41,147 nucleotides of DNA from a virus, in IMG/VR virus record IMGVR_UViG_3300046533_000321, positions 1 through 41,147 of that record. One strand, 5' to 3'. The notes beneath the pieces were generated by a model. That model saw nothing but the letters and a program-made list of their open reading frames with translations, searched no databases and was not told the origin of the DNA. Position numbers and translations under genes: made by a program. Below, one piece after another: positions 22,990 to 30,864 of this stretch (within the stretch, counting starts at the first letter, position 1; every line of letters begins with the position of its first letter).

Positions 22990-24876
22990 CTACTGCGTCT
23001 TGCCCACCTGTGCCATCTGAGCCTGCGCGAAGGAGTCGGGCGACATCGAGAGTCCGCCCCCCGGAGGAGCGGTCATCCCGGCGGGATTCCCTGGGACAGA
23101 CTGGGCGGGTTGGGCCACCGGGGAAGGTGGCGTCCCAACCCCACCAGGCGGGGACCCGGCGGCAGCGGGGGAGGCTGCTGCACCCTGTGTCCCAGGGCCG
23201 TGCGCGAAGTACTTCTCCGTATCCTGTACACCGTAGCTCTTGAGGAAGTCCTCCATGAAGGCCTTCAGGTTCAAGGGCATCACCTGGCTCGCGTTGACCG
23301 CCGTCTGGAACTTGGCCTGCTCCTCGGCTCGCTTCTCCTGGCGCAGCATCGAGTCGTCCATGACGGAGATCTTGCAGTCGAAGTCGCCCTGCAGATCGAG
23401 CGGTGAGAGGAGCAAGAGGCGGCGGTTGCCCTCCTTGCCCATCACGCTGATGGCGCGGTCGCCGCGCATCATCTGGCCCATCACCTGGAGGAACTGCTCC
23501 CCGATCTGCTCGTAGGCCCAGGTGTAATGCTGCTTCCTCGCGCTGATGATCTTCTGCGCGATGGAGGTGATGATCGACATCCCGGTCGCGGTCGTCTGGT
23601 CGATGGTTCCCGAGGAGACGCCACCCGCCATCGGCAGACCGCCCATGATGTTCTGGAGGTCGCCCTTGATCAGCTGCTCGCGCTGGATCGTCGTGTTGCC
23701 GATGTTCGGGTCGATGGGCAAGGTGCTGACCTGGCCCGGATCCTCGACGAACCACTGAGCGCCGGGGTGGAACTCGAAGCTGTCGGGATCCTCCACGTCG
23801 GAGCGGATCAGGGTGATCAGGTTCCCGGCCAGGCGCGTGTTGTCGATGGCCTGGTTCTGCACCGTCCACAGCATCTGCTGCAGCTGGCCGAGGGCCTCGA
23901 CGACGGAGATCCCGTCCATCTGGAAGGCGTCCGGCATCGCCGAGCAGACGACGAAGGGCTTGCGTCCGTGGCGGTAGGGATTGGGGATGTCCTGCAGGAC
24001 GACCTTGCGGTTGCCGACCGTGATCACGCGCTCGTCGGTCCAGTACTCCAGCACCTCGATCAGGCCCTTCGTCCTGTCCTGGTTTCGGAGGATCTGCTCC
24101 CGCTCCCCGTAGCCCGTCTGGGCCGCGATGTTCTGCGTCTCCTTCAGCTGCTCGCAGTTCTTGTACAGCCCGGCGACCTGCATCGCGTAGAGCGCGTCGT
24201 AGGTCTGCCAGGAGCGGTCGATCACCCAGGCCGCGTCATCGACGTTGGTTGCCGACTCGGGCCGGAAGAAGTCGCGCACGTCGCGCACCGTCATCGTCGG
24301 GCCGTCGAAGACGGTCACGCTCTGCTCCTCCTCCTGGGTCGAGGGGAAGGAGTGGACGACGCTCCCGAACTGGTCGAGGATCTGGGCCTCGACCGGAGTC
24401 AGGACCATCCTCTTCGTCTTCTTCGTCCGCCAGCCGATCTTGGCGACCGTCTTCCCGGCAACGAGGTCCTGCTGCATGAAGGGCCGCTGCTTCATCGCGA
24501 AGTCGTCGTTGTCCATCGCCCACTGGAGCGCGTCGGAGGCGATCTCGCCACCGCCGAGCCGGGCCATGATCACCTCAATCGCCTCGAACGGCTGTGGACG
24601 CGGGGTCACGTTCCACATCGGGTTCGGGTCGAGCATCGTCGCGATCATCCCCTCGATGGTCTGGAGGATGTAGGGCGTCGTCAGGTTCGAGCGCCAGTTG
24701 TCGGCCTCGTCGGTCTTCAGTTCGGCCATCCCGCGGTAGGCGCGGTAGCGGCGCTCGACCTTGTCGACGTAGTTCTGCGAGAACTGCTCCGCCGACTGCT
24801 GGGCAGCGACGACCATGTCGAGCGCCGTCGAGTACTCCAGCGTCGGCTCGTACGGATCGTGGAGGTTCTCAGCCAC
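22990..24876 (-). CDS. Portal protein, 628 aa
   Basis: Size, position after the terminase and content fit a podovirus portal. The N-terminus has YRAYRGMAELKTDEADNWRS and TTPYILQTIEGMIATMLDPN. The core has SAMPDAFQMDGISVVEALGQ and the typical helix LQQMLWTVQNQAIDNTRLAG. The C-terminal barrel section follows (ATGMSIITSIAQKIISARKQ), and the last 100 residues are Pro/Gly/Ala-rich. It would form the dodecameric DNA entry ring. The start overlaps the preceding gene by eight bases. Confidence 0.88.
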   Translation of the reverse strand: MAENLHDPYEPTLEYSTALDMVVAAQQSAEQFSQNYVDKVERRYRAYRGMAELKTDEADNWRSNLTTPYILQTIEGMIATMLDPNPMWNVTPRPQPFEAIEVIMARLGGGEIASDALQWAMDNDDFAMKQRPFMQQDLVAGKTVAKIGWRTKKTKRMVLTPVEAQILDQFGSVVHSFPSTQEEEQSVTVFDGPTMTVRDVRDFFRPESATNVDDAAWVIDRSWQTYDALYAMQVAGLYKNCEQLKETQNIAAQTGYGEREQILRNQDRTKGLIEVLEYWTDERVITVGNRKVVLQDIPNPYRHGRKPFVVCSAMPDAFQMDGISVVEALGQLQQMLWTVQNQAIDNTRLAGNLITLIRSDVEDPDSFEFHPGAQWFVEDPGQVSTLPIDPNIGNTTIQREQLIKGDLQNIMGGLPMAGGVSSGTIDQTTATGMSIITSIAQKIISARKQHYTWAYEQIGEQFLQVMGQMMRGDRAISVMGKEGNRRLLLLSPLDLQGDFDCKISVMDDSMLRQEKRAEEQAKFQTAVNASQVMPLNLKAFMEDFLKSYGVQDTEKYFAHGPGTQGAAASPAAAGSPPGGVGTPPSPVAQPAQSVPGNPAGMTAPPGGGLSMSPDSFAQAQMAQVGKTQ

Positions 24877-25267
24877 CGAGCGCGGACTTCAGCTTGTCGG
24901 TCTTCTGCGACTCGGTCGCCAGGATCTTCTGCAGGTCGGCCTGGACCTTGTCGATCATGTGGGAGCGGACATCGTTCGTGTCCACCGTCCCCGCCTGACG
25001 AAGGATGTCGATGGCCTCTCTGACCATCGAGAGCGGGTCGCTGCTGGTGTCGTCGGCGGGAGCGTCGGAGGCTGACGCCTCTTCCCCTGCCATCGGCCCC
25101 TGAGCGGTGAGGTCTTGCGAGCCGCCTCCGCCGCCACCGGAGAGCGCCGCCATCAGCGCCGGGGGAAGCCCACCGCCGCCGCTCGGATCGGGAGGTCCGC
25201 CACCCATGCTCGGGTCAGGAGCGCCCGGAGGTGGTCCCATCTGTGTCGGATCCATCATCTGGCTCAC
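24869..25267 (-). CDS. Gly/Pro-rich protein with acidic helical tail, 132 aa
   Basis: Starts at a GTG with GAGGAG six bases upstream. The first 50 residues are Met/Pro/Gly-rich and disordered. Residues about 80-130 are helical (MVREAIDILRQAGTVDTNDV). It lies between terminase and portal. Low-complexity linkers of this kind occur in portal-associated or head proteins, but no family was recognised. Confidence 0.6.
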   Translation of the reverse strand: MSQMMDPTQMGPPPGAPDPSMGGGPPDPSGGGGLPPALMAALSGGGGGGSQDLTAQGPMAGEEASASDAPADDTSSDPLSMVREAIDILRQAGTVDTNDVRSHMIDKVQADLQKILATESQKTDKLKSALGG

Positions 25268-25320
25268 GGTCTGCTCCTCAGGTTGAGATCAGCCTGATCG
25301 TAGGGAAAGAGCCAGACGGC

Positions 25321-26940
25321 TCACTCCCACTGGTAGGTCGCACGATACTTCGTTCGCCGCTTCTTGACCCGCCTGCGCGAGTCGTGGGCGTGGTGGCCGT
25401 AGATCCGGTAAAGCTCAAGCGCCAGGCAGAGCGCCATCACGCGGTCGTCGTTCGCGCCGTCGGCGGCTCGCGGCGAGGGGTTCACGTCGCGGCGGACGAA
25501 GGTCTTGCATTCGAGGATCAGGGCCTCGGGCATGTGGGGCAGCGTCTTCTCGCGGATCCACTGCTCGGCCTGGTTGATGATCTGCGGCCTCGTCTTGGTT
25601 GTGATCGGGAAGCCGTAGGTGATGTGCTGCTTGAAGTCGGGCCGATCCTCGATCCGGTGGCGGTAGAGCTTCGGGTAGGGCGGACGGCCTTTCCGCCCAT
25701 CCCGAAGGCTGAGGACGACAGGCTCGCCGTAGCCGCCGCCCATCTCGGGCGCGATCCGGGCCGTGTTGAACATCCGGCCCAGGAAGTGGGCCTGCTCGGC
25801 GACGAGGTCGGGGTCGATCCTGGCGTGGAACTCGGCGGCGATGTTGCCGTTGGTGAGGTCGATCACGTACATGCAGGAGTAGTCGGCCCCGCGGCCCGTC
25901 GCGACATCGACCGAGATCGCGTAGTCGCGCCCCGGCACCGGGTGGTCGTAGAGGTGGATCCAGCCGTCCTTGCGCCGGGTCACCTTCGCCCTCTTGCCGT
26001 CCTCGTCGACCATGAACTGGAAGCGGAACTCGGGCTTGCGCGTCTTCTGCGCGTACCAGGAGAGCGCCTCGGAGTCGAACCAGCAGCCTGCCGTGCCGAG
26101 GAAGGCGTCGGCGGGAGTGAGCGGGTACTGCTCGGCCCGGTCGAACTCGGGCAGCGCCTTGGCGATCCGCTCGTACCACTTCTCGTCGCGATTGGGATGG
26201 AGGTTCCAGGGTAGGAAGATCGTGTGGACCCCCCGGTCATCCGCGTTCATCCAGAGGTCGTAGAAGGTGCCGCCGATCCCGTTCGCGGTCGAGACGATGA
26301 TGATCTGACCGCCGTCGGCGATGACGGGGATGAAGGCCTTCCATCCCTCCTCGGCGTAGGCGTGACGGGCATGCTCGTCGAGGATGACGAGGGTGGCGAC
26401 CTGCCCATGTCCGGCCTTCGGGGTCGAGGGCATCGCGATCAGGGAAGAGATCTGTCCACTTGGGTGCTTCAACTCAATCCGAGTCGATGGCCTCCCTTTC
26501 TGCGGTCGTATTACCTCGACCTCGAACCGGAGATGCTCGGGCAGGGACTCGAACAGATCCCAGGCCCGACCGATCAGGACTGAGGCCTCCGTCTCGTTGA
26601 TCGAGACTGCGAGCGCGTTCGTGCCCGGCGTCGTCAGCACCTTCCAGAGCGCGTAGCCGATAGCCATCCATGAGATCCCCAGCTGCCGCGCCTTCAGGGC
26701 GAGCGTGATCTGGTTCATCCGGAAGTCGTCGAGCACGTCCCCCTGCCAGGCCCAGCCCGACTCCTCACTGAAGTCGAACGAGAAGACCTCGCCCGTCCTC
26801 GCGTCGGTCGCCGAGGCGTGTTGGAGCAGGAACTGGGGAGCGGCGAGAGCGGCGGTGCGCTCCTTGTCCATCTGCTCGAACCGGGTCTTCGCGATCTGGA
26901 AGGCTTCGCGCTGCTCCTGATCGAGTTCGACCGTCGTCAC
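25321..26940 (-). CDS. Terminase large subunit, 539 aa
   Basis: The packaging ATPase and nuclease. Walker A is KARQLGIS (residues 83-90), Walker B is LVILDEH with D188 and E189, and the coupling motif is IIIVSTANG. The RNase H-like nuclease carries D345 in YAISVDVATGRGADYS and the Asp pair 498-499 in NDDRVMAL. The annotated GTG lies right beside a 7-bp hairpin and has no clear ribosome site, so leaderless or hairpin-controlled translation is possible. No small terminase gene is evident beside it. Confidence 0.93.
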   Translation of the reverse strand: MTTVELDQEQREAFQIAKTRFEQMDKERTAALAAPQFLLQHASATDARTGEVFSFDFSEESGWAWQGDVLDDFRMNQITLALKARQLGISWMAIGYALWKVLTTPGTNALAVSINETEASVLIGRAWDLFESLPEHLRFEVEVIRPQKGRPSTRIELKHPSGQISSLIAMPSTPKAGHGQVATLVILDEHARHAYAEEGWKAFIPVIADGGQIIIVSTANGIGGTFYDLWMNADDRGVHTIFLPWNLHPNRDEKWYERIAKALPEFDRAEQYPLTPADAFLGTAGCWFDSEALSWYAQKTRKPEFRFQFMVDEDGKRAKVTRRKDGWIHLYDHPVPGRDYAISVDVATGRGADYSCMYVIDLTNGNIAAEFHARIDPDLVAEQAHFLGRMFNTARIAPEMGGGYGEPVVLSLRDGRKGRPPYPKLYRHRIEDRPDFKQHITYGFPITTKTRPQIINQAEQWIREKTLPHMPEALILECKTFVRRDVNPSPRAADGANDDRVMALCLALELYRIYGHHAHDSRRRVKKRRTKYRATYQWE

Positions 26941-26956
26941 GGCTAGTAGACTAGCC
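26941..26956. repeat. Inverted repeat abutting the terminase start
   Basis: Arms GGCTAGT and ACTAGCC with a two-base loop directly precede the GTG start of the terminase gene, where a ribosome site would be expected. It could be an operator or a translational switch in this 133-bp divergent promoter region. No convincing -35/-10 pair could be assigned there. Confidence 0.5.
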
Positions 26957-27073
26957 CCTTACCCACACAGACGTAGAGCCAGGGTCCTTCTTTTAAAGGT
27001 CCCGCCGTTGCCCACGAACTGGTGCCTCTTTAGGAAGTCCCTGGCCCTCGTCCGACATATCGGAGGTGACCCG

Positions 27074-27451
27074 ATGAGGCGCATTCTACTCGCGCTCGCA
27101 ATACTCGCCGTGCTTGTGTTCAGCAGCATCGCCACGGCGGACAACTACGGCACGACGAGGTCCCAGTACGCGAAGTCGAAGGCGATGGTGATGGCGACCT
27201 TCGGCCCTCGCTACGGCCCGGTCATGGTCCGCTGCATGGACCGCGAGTCCGGCGGCAACCCGCATGCCTCGAACTGGGGCGACTCGAACGGCGGCTCCTT
27301 CGGCCTGCTGCAGCTGAACGGTGCCCACCGCTGGCGGTCCGAATCGATGGCACAGTTCCGTGCCAGAATGTGGAACCCAGTGACGCACCTTCAGGCCGCG
27401 AAGCGCCTGTTCGATTCCTCGGGCCTCGCGCCCTGGGGCGGAGGTTGTTGA
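27074..27451 (+). CDS. Secreted lysozyme/transglycosylase-like protein, 125 aa
   Basis: A signal peptide is evident: basic MRRI, hydrophobic core LLALAILAVLVFSSI, and cleavage near ATA-D. The mature part has MDRESGGNPHASNWG with catalytic-type E58, then GGSFGLLQLN and NPVTHLQAAKRLF, a small GH23-like transglycosylase fold. C54 and C125 could form a disulfide. GGAGGT precedes the ATG, partly covered by a small hairpin (TCCGA/TCGGA). It may aid lysis from outside the membrane. Confidence 0.78.
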   Translation: MRRILLALAILAVLVFSSIATADNYGTTRSQYAKSKAMVMATFGPRYGPVMVRCMDRESGGNPHASNWGDSNGGSFGLLQLNGAHRWRSESMAQFRARMWNPVTHLQAAKRLFDSSGLAPWGGGC

Positions 27452-27759
27452 TGACCGAGTTCGTGAAGAAGCCCATCGTGGTCGAGGCGTATCAGTGGAC
27501 GGGCGAGAACGAGGAGGAGATCCGCGCCTTCGCTGGACTTGCGATCCTCCACGCCGACGAGACGCATCTACTGATCGAGACGGCGACCGACGACGAGCCA
27601 TCGCAGGCGATGGTCTATCCCGGCGACTGGGTCGTCAAGGACGTGGTCGGCAGGTTCTACCCCTGCAAGGACGAGGTCTTCCGGGCGACCCACGAAGAGG
27701 TCAGTCCACCGAGCGAAGAAGACGCAGGAGCGTCTGCCACTCCTGAAGACCTGCCTTAA
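27451..27759 (+). CDS. Phage PGDW-motif protein, 102 aa
   Basis: Residues 1-85 match a common small phage protein: VVEAYQWTGEN near the start, then a beta region ending VYPGDWVVKDVVGRFYPCKD and VFRATHEEV. No activity is established for this family. The ATG overlaps the stop of the lysozyme gene (TGATG). The end overlaps the convergent gene by about 58 bases, and a GCCTTAAGGC palindrome covers the stop codon. Confidence 0.7.
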   Translation: MTEFVKKPIVVEAYQWTGENEEEIRAFAGLAILHADETHLLIETATDDEPSQAMVYPGDWVVKDVVGRFYPCKDEVFRATHEEVSPPSEEDAGASATPEDLP

Positions 27760-27985
27760 GGCGGTACGTCTCCCGCTGCGATGGAGTCGAGAGTCCTGGG
27801 GTGAGGGCGGCGAGGAGCGCGAATGCCGCCCTTGCCCCACCCCCGTTGTTGGGCATCACGACGAGGCCCTGGCCGACGAGCGCCCCGGCCTGGTTGTTGT
27901 TCAGGTTGACCCCATCCTTCCGTGAGAACGGGGCGTAGGCCCCGACCTGCGCGTCGGTCGGATTCAGGACCGTGAAGAGCGGCAT
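27701..27985 (-). CDS. Small protein of unknown function, 94 aa
   Basis: The N-terminal half resembles a beta-structured structural protein (FTVLNPTDAQVGAYAPFSRK), and the C-terminus is helical. It is encoded convergently to the PGDW gene with substantial overlap. Its start shares one base with the end of the previous gene in the leftward operon. No family was recognised. Confidence 0.6.
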   Translation of the reverse strand: MPLFTVLNPTDAQVGAYAPFSRKDGVNLNNNQAGALVGQGLVVMPNNGGGARAAFALLAALTPGLSTPSQRETYRLKAGLQEWQTLLRLLRSVD

Positions 27986-28212
27986 TACGTCACCGGGAGG
28001 ATCAAGTCACGGTCGCCGTGCTTGAAGACCCAGTGGAACTGGCAGAGGTTCTCCGCCGAGACATCGACCCCGTTCACCGTCAGGAGCGACTTGTAGCCGC
28101 AGGGGTTGTTCTGGATCGCGTCGTTGAACGGGTTCGGCTGCGCCGAGGGGGTGAGGAAGCCCGGCATCGAGACGGTCGCCCTCGTCCCGCGAGCGGGGGC
28201 CGCGCAGGGCAT
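27985..28212 (-). CDS. Small protein of unknown function, 75 aa
   Basis: The N-terminus is Pro/Thr-rich, with CGYKSLLTVNGVDV and LCQFHWVFKHGDRDLILPV following. It contains three cysteines without a clear metal motif. The flanking genes abut it by one base on both sides, supporting its reality. Function unknown. Confidence 0.6.
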   Translation of the reverse strand: MPCAAPARGTRATVSMPGFLTPSAQPNPFNDAIQNNPCGYKSLLTVNGVDVSAENLCQFHWVFKHGDRDLILPVT

Positions 28213-28448
28213 CAGGCCTTGACCTCACCCACGGGCTTGGGCTTCGGATCCGCTGGCCTCTTCGGCGCGGGAGCCTTGCGCTGCTCGGGAGGCGTGTAGT
28301 CCTCGATCCGGATCAGCTGCTCGCCGTGGCCGAAGGCCTGGATGAAGTGGAGCGAGCAGTACTCGCCGCCGTCGGGGCCGATCCAGCGAGCCTCGGAGGG
28401 ATCGCCGAGCGCAGCCTGGCGCTCGACGCAGACCGGGCAGGGACTCAT
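28212..28448 (-). CDS. Small zinc-binding protein, 78 aa
   Basis: Starts with MSPCPVCVERQ and later has GGEYCSLHFI, a CxxC...CxxH arrangement that could bind one zinc. The C-terminus is Lys/Pro-rich. The ATG overlaps the upstream stop (ATGA). Function unknown. Confidence 0.65.
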   Translation of the reverse strand: MSPCPVCVERQAALGDPSEARWIGPDGGEYCSLHFIQAFGHGEQLIRIEDYTPPEQRKAPAPKRPADPKPKPVGEVKA

Positions 28449-28837
28449 GTCACACCCAGCTTCGCGTTCCCGGCCAGGGTGTTCGACACCTGGACGGTGC
28501 AGTTGTAGGTGCCCGGCGCAGCCCAGGTGACCGGGTCGAGTTCGTTCGTCGCGACAGCCGTCGAGGCGGGGGTGCCGGACTCGATGGTAATCGCTGCGAC
28601 CGGAACGGCTCCGCCGACGTTGAAGGCCAGCGTTCCCGTCTTGTTCGTCTCGATGGCGTAGATCCCCATCACCCCGGCGAGGCGCTGCAGCCCGGCCTGT
28701 GCTGCTCGACCGATCTGCTTCTTCGAGCCGCCCGGAGCGTTCGCGTTCGCCGAGAACCTGTTCAGCGCCGCCGTCCGCAGGTTCGCCGGGAGGCGGGTGA
28801 TCAGGCTGGCTTCCTTGGCTGCGGTCAGTGGTGGCAT
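28445..28837 (-). CDS. Probable small virion or tail-associated protein, 130 aa
   Basis: The N-terminal 55 residues are helical and basic. The C-terminal part is an Ig-like beta segment (GTLAFNVGGAVPVAAITIES, WAAPGTYNCTVQVSNTLAG). Such domains often decorate virions. It is coupled by overlaps to both neighbours. The virion role is inference only. Confidence 0.6.
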   Translation of the reverse strand: MPPLTAAKEASLITRLPANLRTAALNRFSANANAPGGSKKQIGRAAQAGLQRLAGVMGIYAIETNKTGTLAFNVGGAVPVAAITIESGTPASTAVATNELDPVTWAAPGTYNCTVQVSNTLAGNAKLGVT

Positions 28838-29055
28838 CAGTCCTCCTCTTGGTCGAATGGATGATCGCTGGAGGGTCGGACGAGATCGCTGTTCGCCCTG
28901 TCCTTCGCCAGATACCGCTCCCGCATCTCATCGATGCCTTCGAGGCGCGACACCTTCTGCTGCAGCGTCCAGAGTCCGCGCAGGACAGCACCAACGGCGA
29001 TCACAAGGACCGCCGTGATGATGTCGTTGCCGTTTCCACCGAAGAACGCGAGCAT
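28837..29055 (-). CDS. Holin candidate, single membrane helix, 72 aa
   Basis: One hydrophobic helix near the start (IITAVLVIAVGAVLRGLW, residues about 12-30) is followed by a coiled-coil and a charged, acidic tail. Its place directly after the M23-like endolysin, in the same direction, suggests a holin or a membrane-anchored lysis helper. The ribosome site is weak. Confidence 0.55.
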   Translation of the reverse strand: MLAFFGGNGNDIITAVLVIAVGAVLRGLWTLQQKVSRLEGIDEMRERYLAKDRANSDLVRPSSDHPFDQEED

Positions 29056-29080
29056 CCGCCAAGGATGACCGCCGGGTCGG

Positions 29081-29854
29081 TCAGTGGTCTTGGAACTGCT
29101 TCCGGATCGTCGGGATCCCTGACACCGAGTAGTTCGAGCCGTGCTTCAACTCCTTGCCCTTGCCCCAGATGTCCTCGACGTTGACCCCGATGTGGCAGTG
29201 AGGCGTGTAGCCCGAGAACTGGCCCACCTTGCCGATCCCTGCTCCCTTACCGAGGACCTTGCCGACAGCTGGTGCCGAGACGAGGTGGCCGAACCAGTAC
29301 TTGATCCCGCTGACGCCCTTGGCGTAGCAGGCATCGCCGGGACTCGACGAGGAGTCCTTGTAGATCTCGATCTTCTCGGGCGCGGTCACCATCGTGCCGG
29401 GCGTCCAGACCGAGTCGGTGGCGGGGAACAAGGCGATCCCCGAAGTGGCGTGACTCAGCGCGAAGTCGAGCAGCGAGGCTCCGCCCTTCTCGACCGGGCC
29501 AAGGTCGGGGACCTTCTTGCCCTGATCGGAGGCGTACTCGGTCTGGACCTGATTGATGCAGGTCCCATCGAGCGCCTGCTCGCCAGCGTGGGCGAGGCCC
29601 TTCGGGATCACGGCAGCGCGGATCTTGTCGTAGCGTCCCTCGCCGTAGCCGTTCTTGCCAGGATCCCACTCGTCCAGCGCCCCCTCCAGCTTCTTGTTGA
29701 AGACGTTGTCCCACACGTCCGGCTCCCAGGGGATCTTGCCAAGCCGGGCCATCGCTCGCTTCAGCGCCAGGGCCGTGTTGCCCTTGTGCTTGCCGTCACC
29801 CTCGACCGAGTACGGCCCCGTGTAGGGGAAGTCAGCCTTCGAGATCGTCGCCAT
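29081..29854 (-). CDS. Endolysin: peptidoglycan-binding region plus M23-like peptidase, 257 aa
   Basis: Residues about 15-75 look like a peptidoglycan-binding domain (NTALALKRAMARLGKIP, ALDEWDPGKNGYG). Residues about 150-230 resemble an M23 endopeptidase: YWFGHL (H190), a turn GKVLGKGAGIGKVGQFSG, and HCHIGV (H219, H221) as zinc ligands. The first metal-binding His/Asp of M23 is not obvious, so activity is likely but not certain. It shares a TGATG junction with the preceding gene and is followed by the holin candidate. Confidence 0.75.
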   Translation of the reverse strand: MATISKADFPYTGPYSVEGDGKHKGNTALALKRAMARLGKIPWEPDVWDNVFNKKLEGALDEWDPGKNGYGEGRYDKIRAAVIPKGLAHAGEQALDGTCINQVQTEYASDQGKKVPDLGPVEKGGASLLDFALSHATSGIALFPATDSVWTPGTMVTAPEKIEIYKDSSSSPGDACYAKGVSGIKYWFGHLVSAPAVGKVLGKGAGIGKVGQFSGYTPHCHIGVNVEDIWGKGKELKHGSNYSVSGIPTIRKQFQDH

Positions 29855-30126
29855 CAGACGGGGGTAGCTTCGACGTTGCGAGCCTCTTCGGCGGCGGCGA
29901 GGGTTTCCTGAATCGAGGCCGCGCAGGCCGGGGAGCAGAAGAACTGCTCGCCCGAGGAGATCGTCATCGGCATCGGGGTCGGCTGGTCCTTCGCCGTCGC
30001 TGGTGTCTGCTGGGTCGTCATGTTGACCCGGATCCAGCCGTCAAAGCTCTTCGGATCCAGGGAGTTCCCCGGACAGTTCGGGTTGTCGCATTCGATCTTG
30101 ATCACGGTCTTTGATGTCACGCCCAT
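29854..30126 (-). CDS. Zinc-finger protein, 90 aa
   Basis: ECDNPNCPGNSL and QFFCSPACAASI provide two Cys pairs that could bind zinc, with the second resembling a FCSPxC cap. AAGGAGG six bases upstream of the ATG gives the start. It lies just before the endolysin. Function unknown. Confidence 0.7.
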   Translation of the reverse strand: MGVTSKTVIKIECDNPNCPGNSLDPKSFDGWIRVNMTTQQTPATAKDQPTPMPMTISSGEQFFCSPACAASIQETLAAAEEARNVEATPV

Positions 30127-30217
30127 CGTCGGCCTCCTTGAGGACAGATCGGATCCACGCCTCCAACAGGATGTCGGGACGCAGAGTCTCGCTCAGGTGT
30201 TCGGCTATCACGCTCAT
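30041..30217 (-). CDS. Possible overlapping small ORF, 58 aa
   Basis: An open frame begins MSVIAEHLSETLRP and runs through the ribosome site of the zinc-finger gene, overlapping it for 86 bases. It fills an otherwise empty gap between two genes on the same strand. It might be a leader that couples translation. The upstream site (GGGGGG) is poor and the long overlap makes it doubtful. Confidence 0.3.
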   Translation of the reverse strand: MSVIAEHLSETLRPDILLEAWIRSVLKEADDGRDIKDRDQDRMRQPELSGELPGSEEL

Positions 30218-30232
30218 ACGGCATCCCCCCCA

Positions 30233-30622
30233 TCATGTCGCAACGAACGGCTGTGCGTGGAAGTCGGCGAGCGTGAACTCGCGCAGTCGCGGTTGCCAGC
30301 GCATCGCAACCCCTCCTCGCTTCAGCTTCACCTTGCGCCAGCCCCAGAGTTCGAGCACGGTGCCTGGTGTCGAGAGCCAGTCGATGGACTCCTGCGCTCG
30401 CTCGATCAGGATCTTGCGCTCATGGGAGGCGAAGTCGGAGCCGCAGGACTGGATCCCGACGACGCCGCGCTCGGGGTCGAGGGCGATGATGTCGATGATC
30501 CCGAACAGGTCCTGGCGGATCCCGTGAGGGCCGACGAAGGCGTTGTAGCGCTCGACGATCCCGCAGACCCGGCCCTGCTGACGAAGCTCACGGATCGTGC
30601 GCTGGGTCGGTGAGGTGCTCAT
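30233..30622 (-). CDS. PD-(D/E)XK-like nuclease-fold protein, 129 aa
   Basis: The pattern GIVERYNAFVGPHGIRQDLF, GIIDIIALDPERGVVGIQSC, then WLSTPGTVLELWGWRKVKLK has the strand-D-strand-Q layout of small PD-(D/E)XK-fold proteins, with D in FGIID and Q in GIQSC replacing the usual E/K. It may be a resolvase-like or Vsr-like nuclease, or an inactive relative. Its ATG overlaps the upstream stop. Confidence 0.55.
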   Translation of the reverse strand: MSTSPTQRTIRELRQQGRVCGIVERYNAFVGPHGIRQDLFGIIDIIALDPERGVVGIQSCGSDFASHERKILIERAQESIDWLSTPGTVLELWGWRKVKLKRGGVAMRWQPRLREFTLADFHAQPFVAT

Positions 30623-30864
30623 TGCTCGGGCAGGGCTGGAGCGACATCCTCCAGCCCCCCTTCCTCCAACCAGGCGGTGAAGGAGTCGAGCAGGATCGGG
30701 ATCACGTAGTCGCCCTCTCGATGCTCGACCCAGACAAGCTCGTCGGCGGAGTACTCAAGGTGGAAGCAGTGGCGCTCGCTCGGTGAGAGCCGCATGTCGG
30801 TCGCGACCCGGACGTACTGAGCGCCGGGGTCGACGTAGACGCGGAGAGCGGTGTCTAGCTTCAT
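30619..30864 (-). CDS. Small protein of unknown function, 81 aa
   Basis: Beta-rich (YVRVATDMRLSPSERHCFHL) with an acidic C-terminus. The start is chosen at MKLDTAL, where the ATG overlaps the stop of the Acb2-like gene, rather than a longer upstream frame. Coupling to that gene hints at a shared counter-defence or accessory role, which is inference. A 9-bp inverted repeat (GGGCTGGAG arms) lies in its last codons. Confidence 0.6.
   Translation of the reverse strand: MKLDTALRVYVDPGAQYVRVATDMRLSPSERHCFHLEYSADELVWVEHREGDYVIPILLDSFTAWLEEGGLEDVAPALPEQ

Noticed and set aside
26957-27006. Hairpin around GGTCC repeats near 26981 and 26996
   Set aside because: The two GGTCC blocks are direct, not inverted, so no stem forms.
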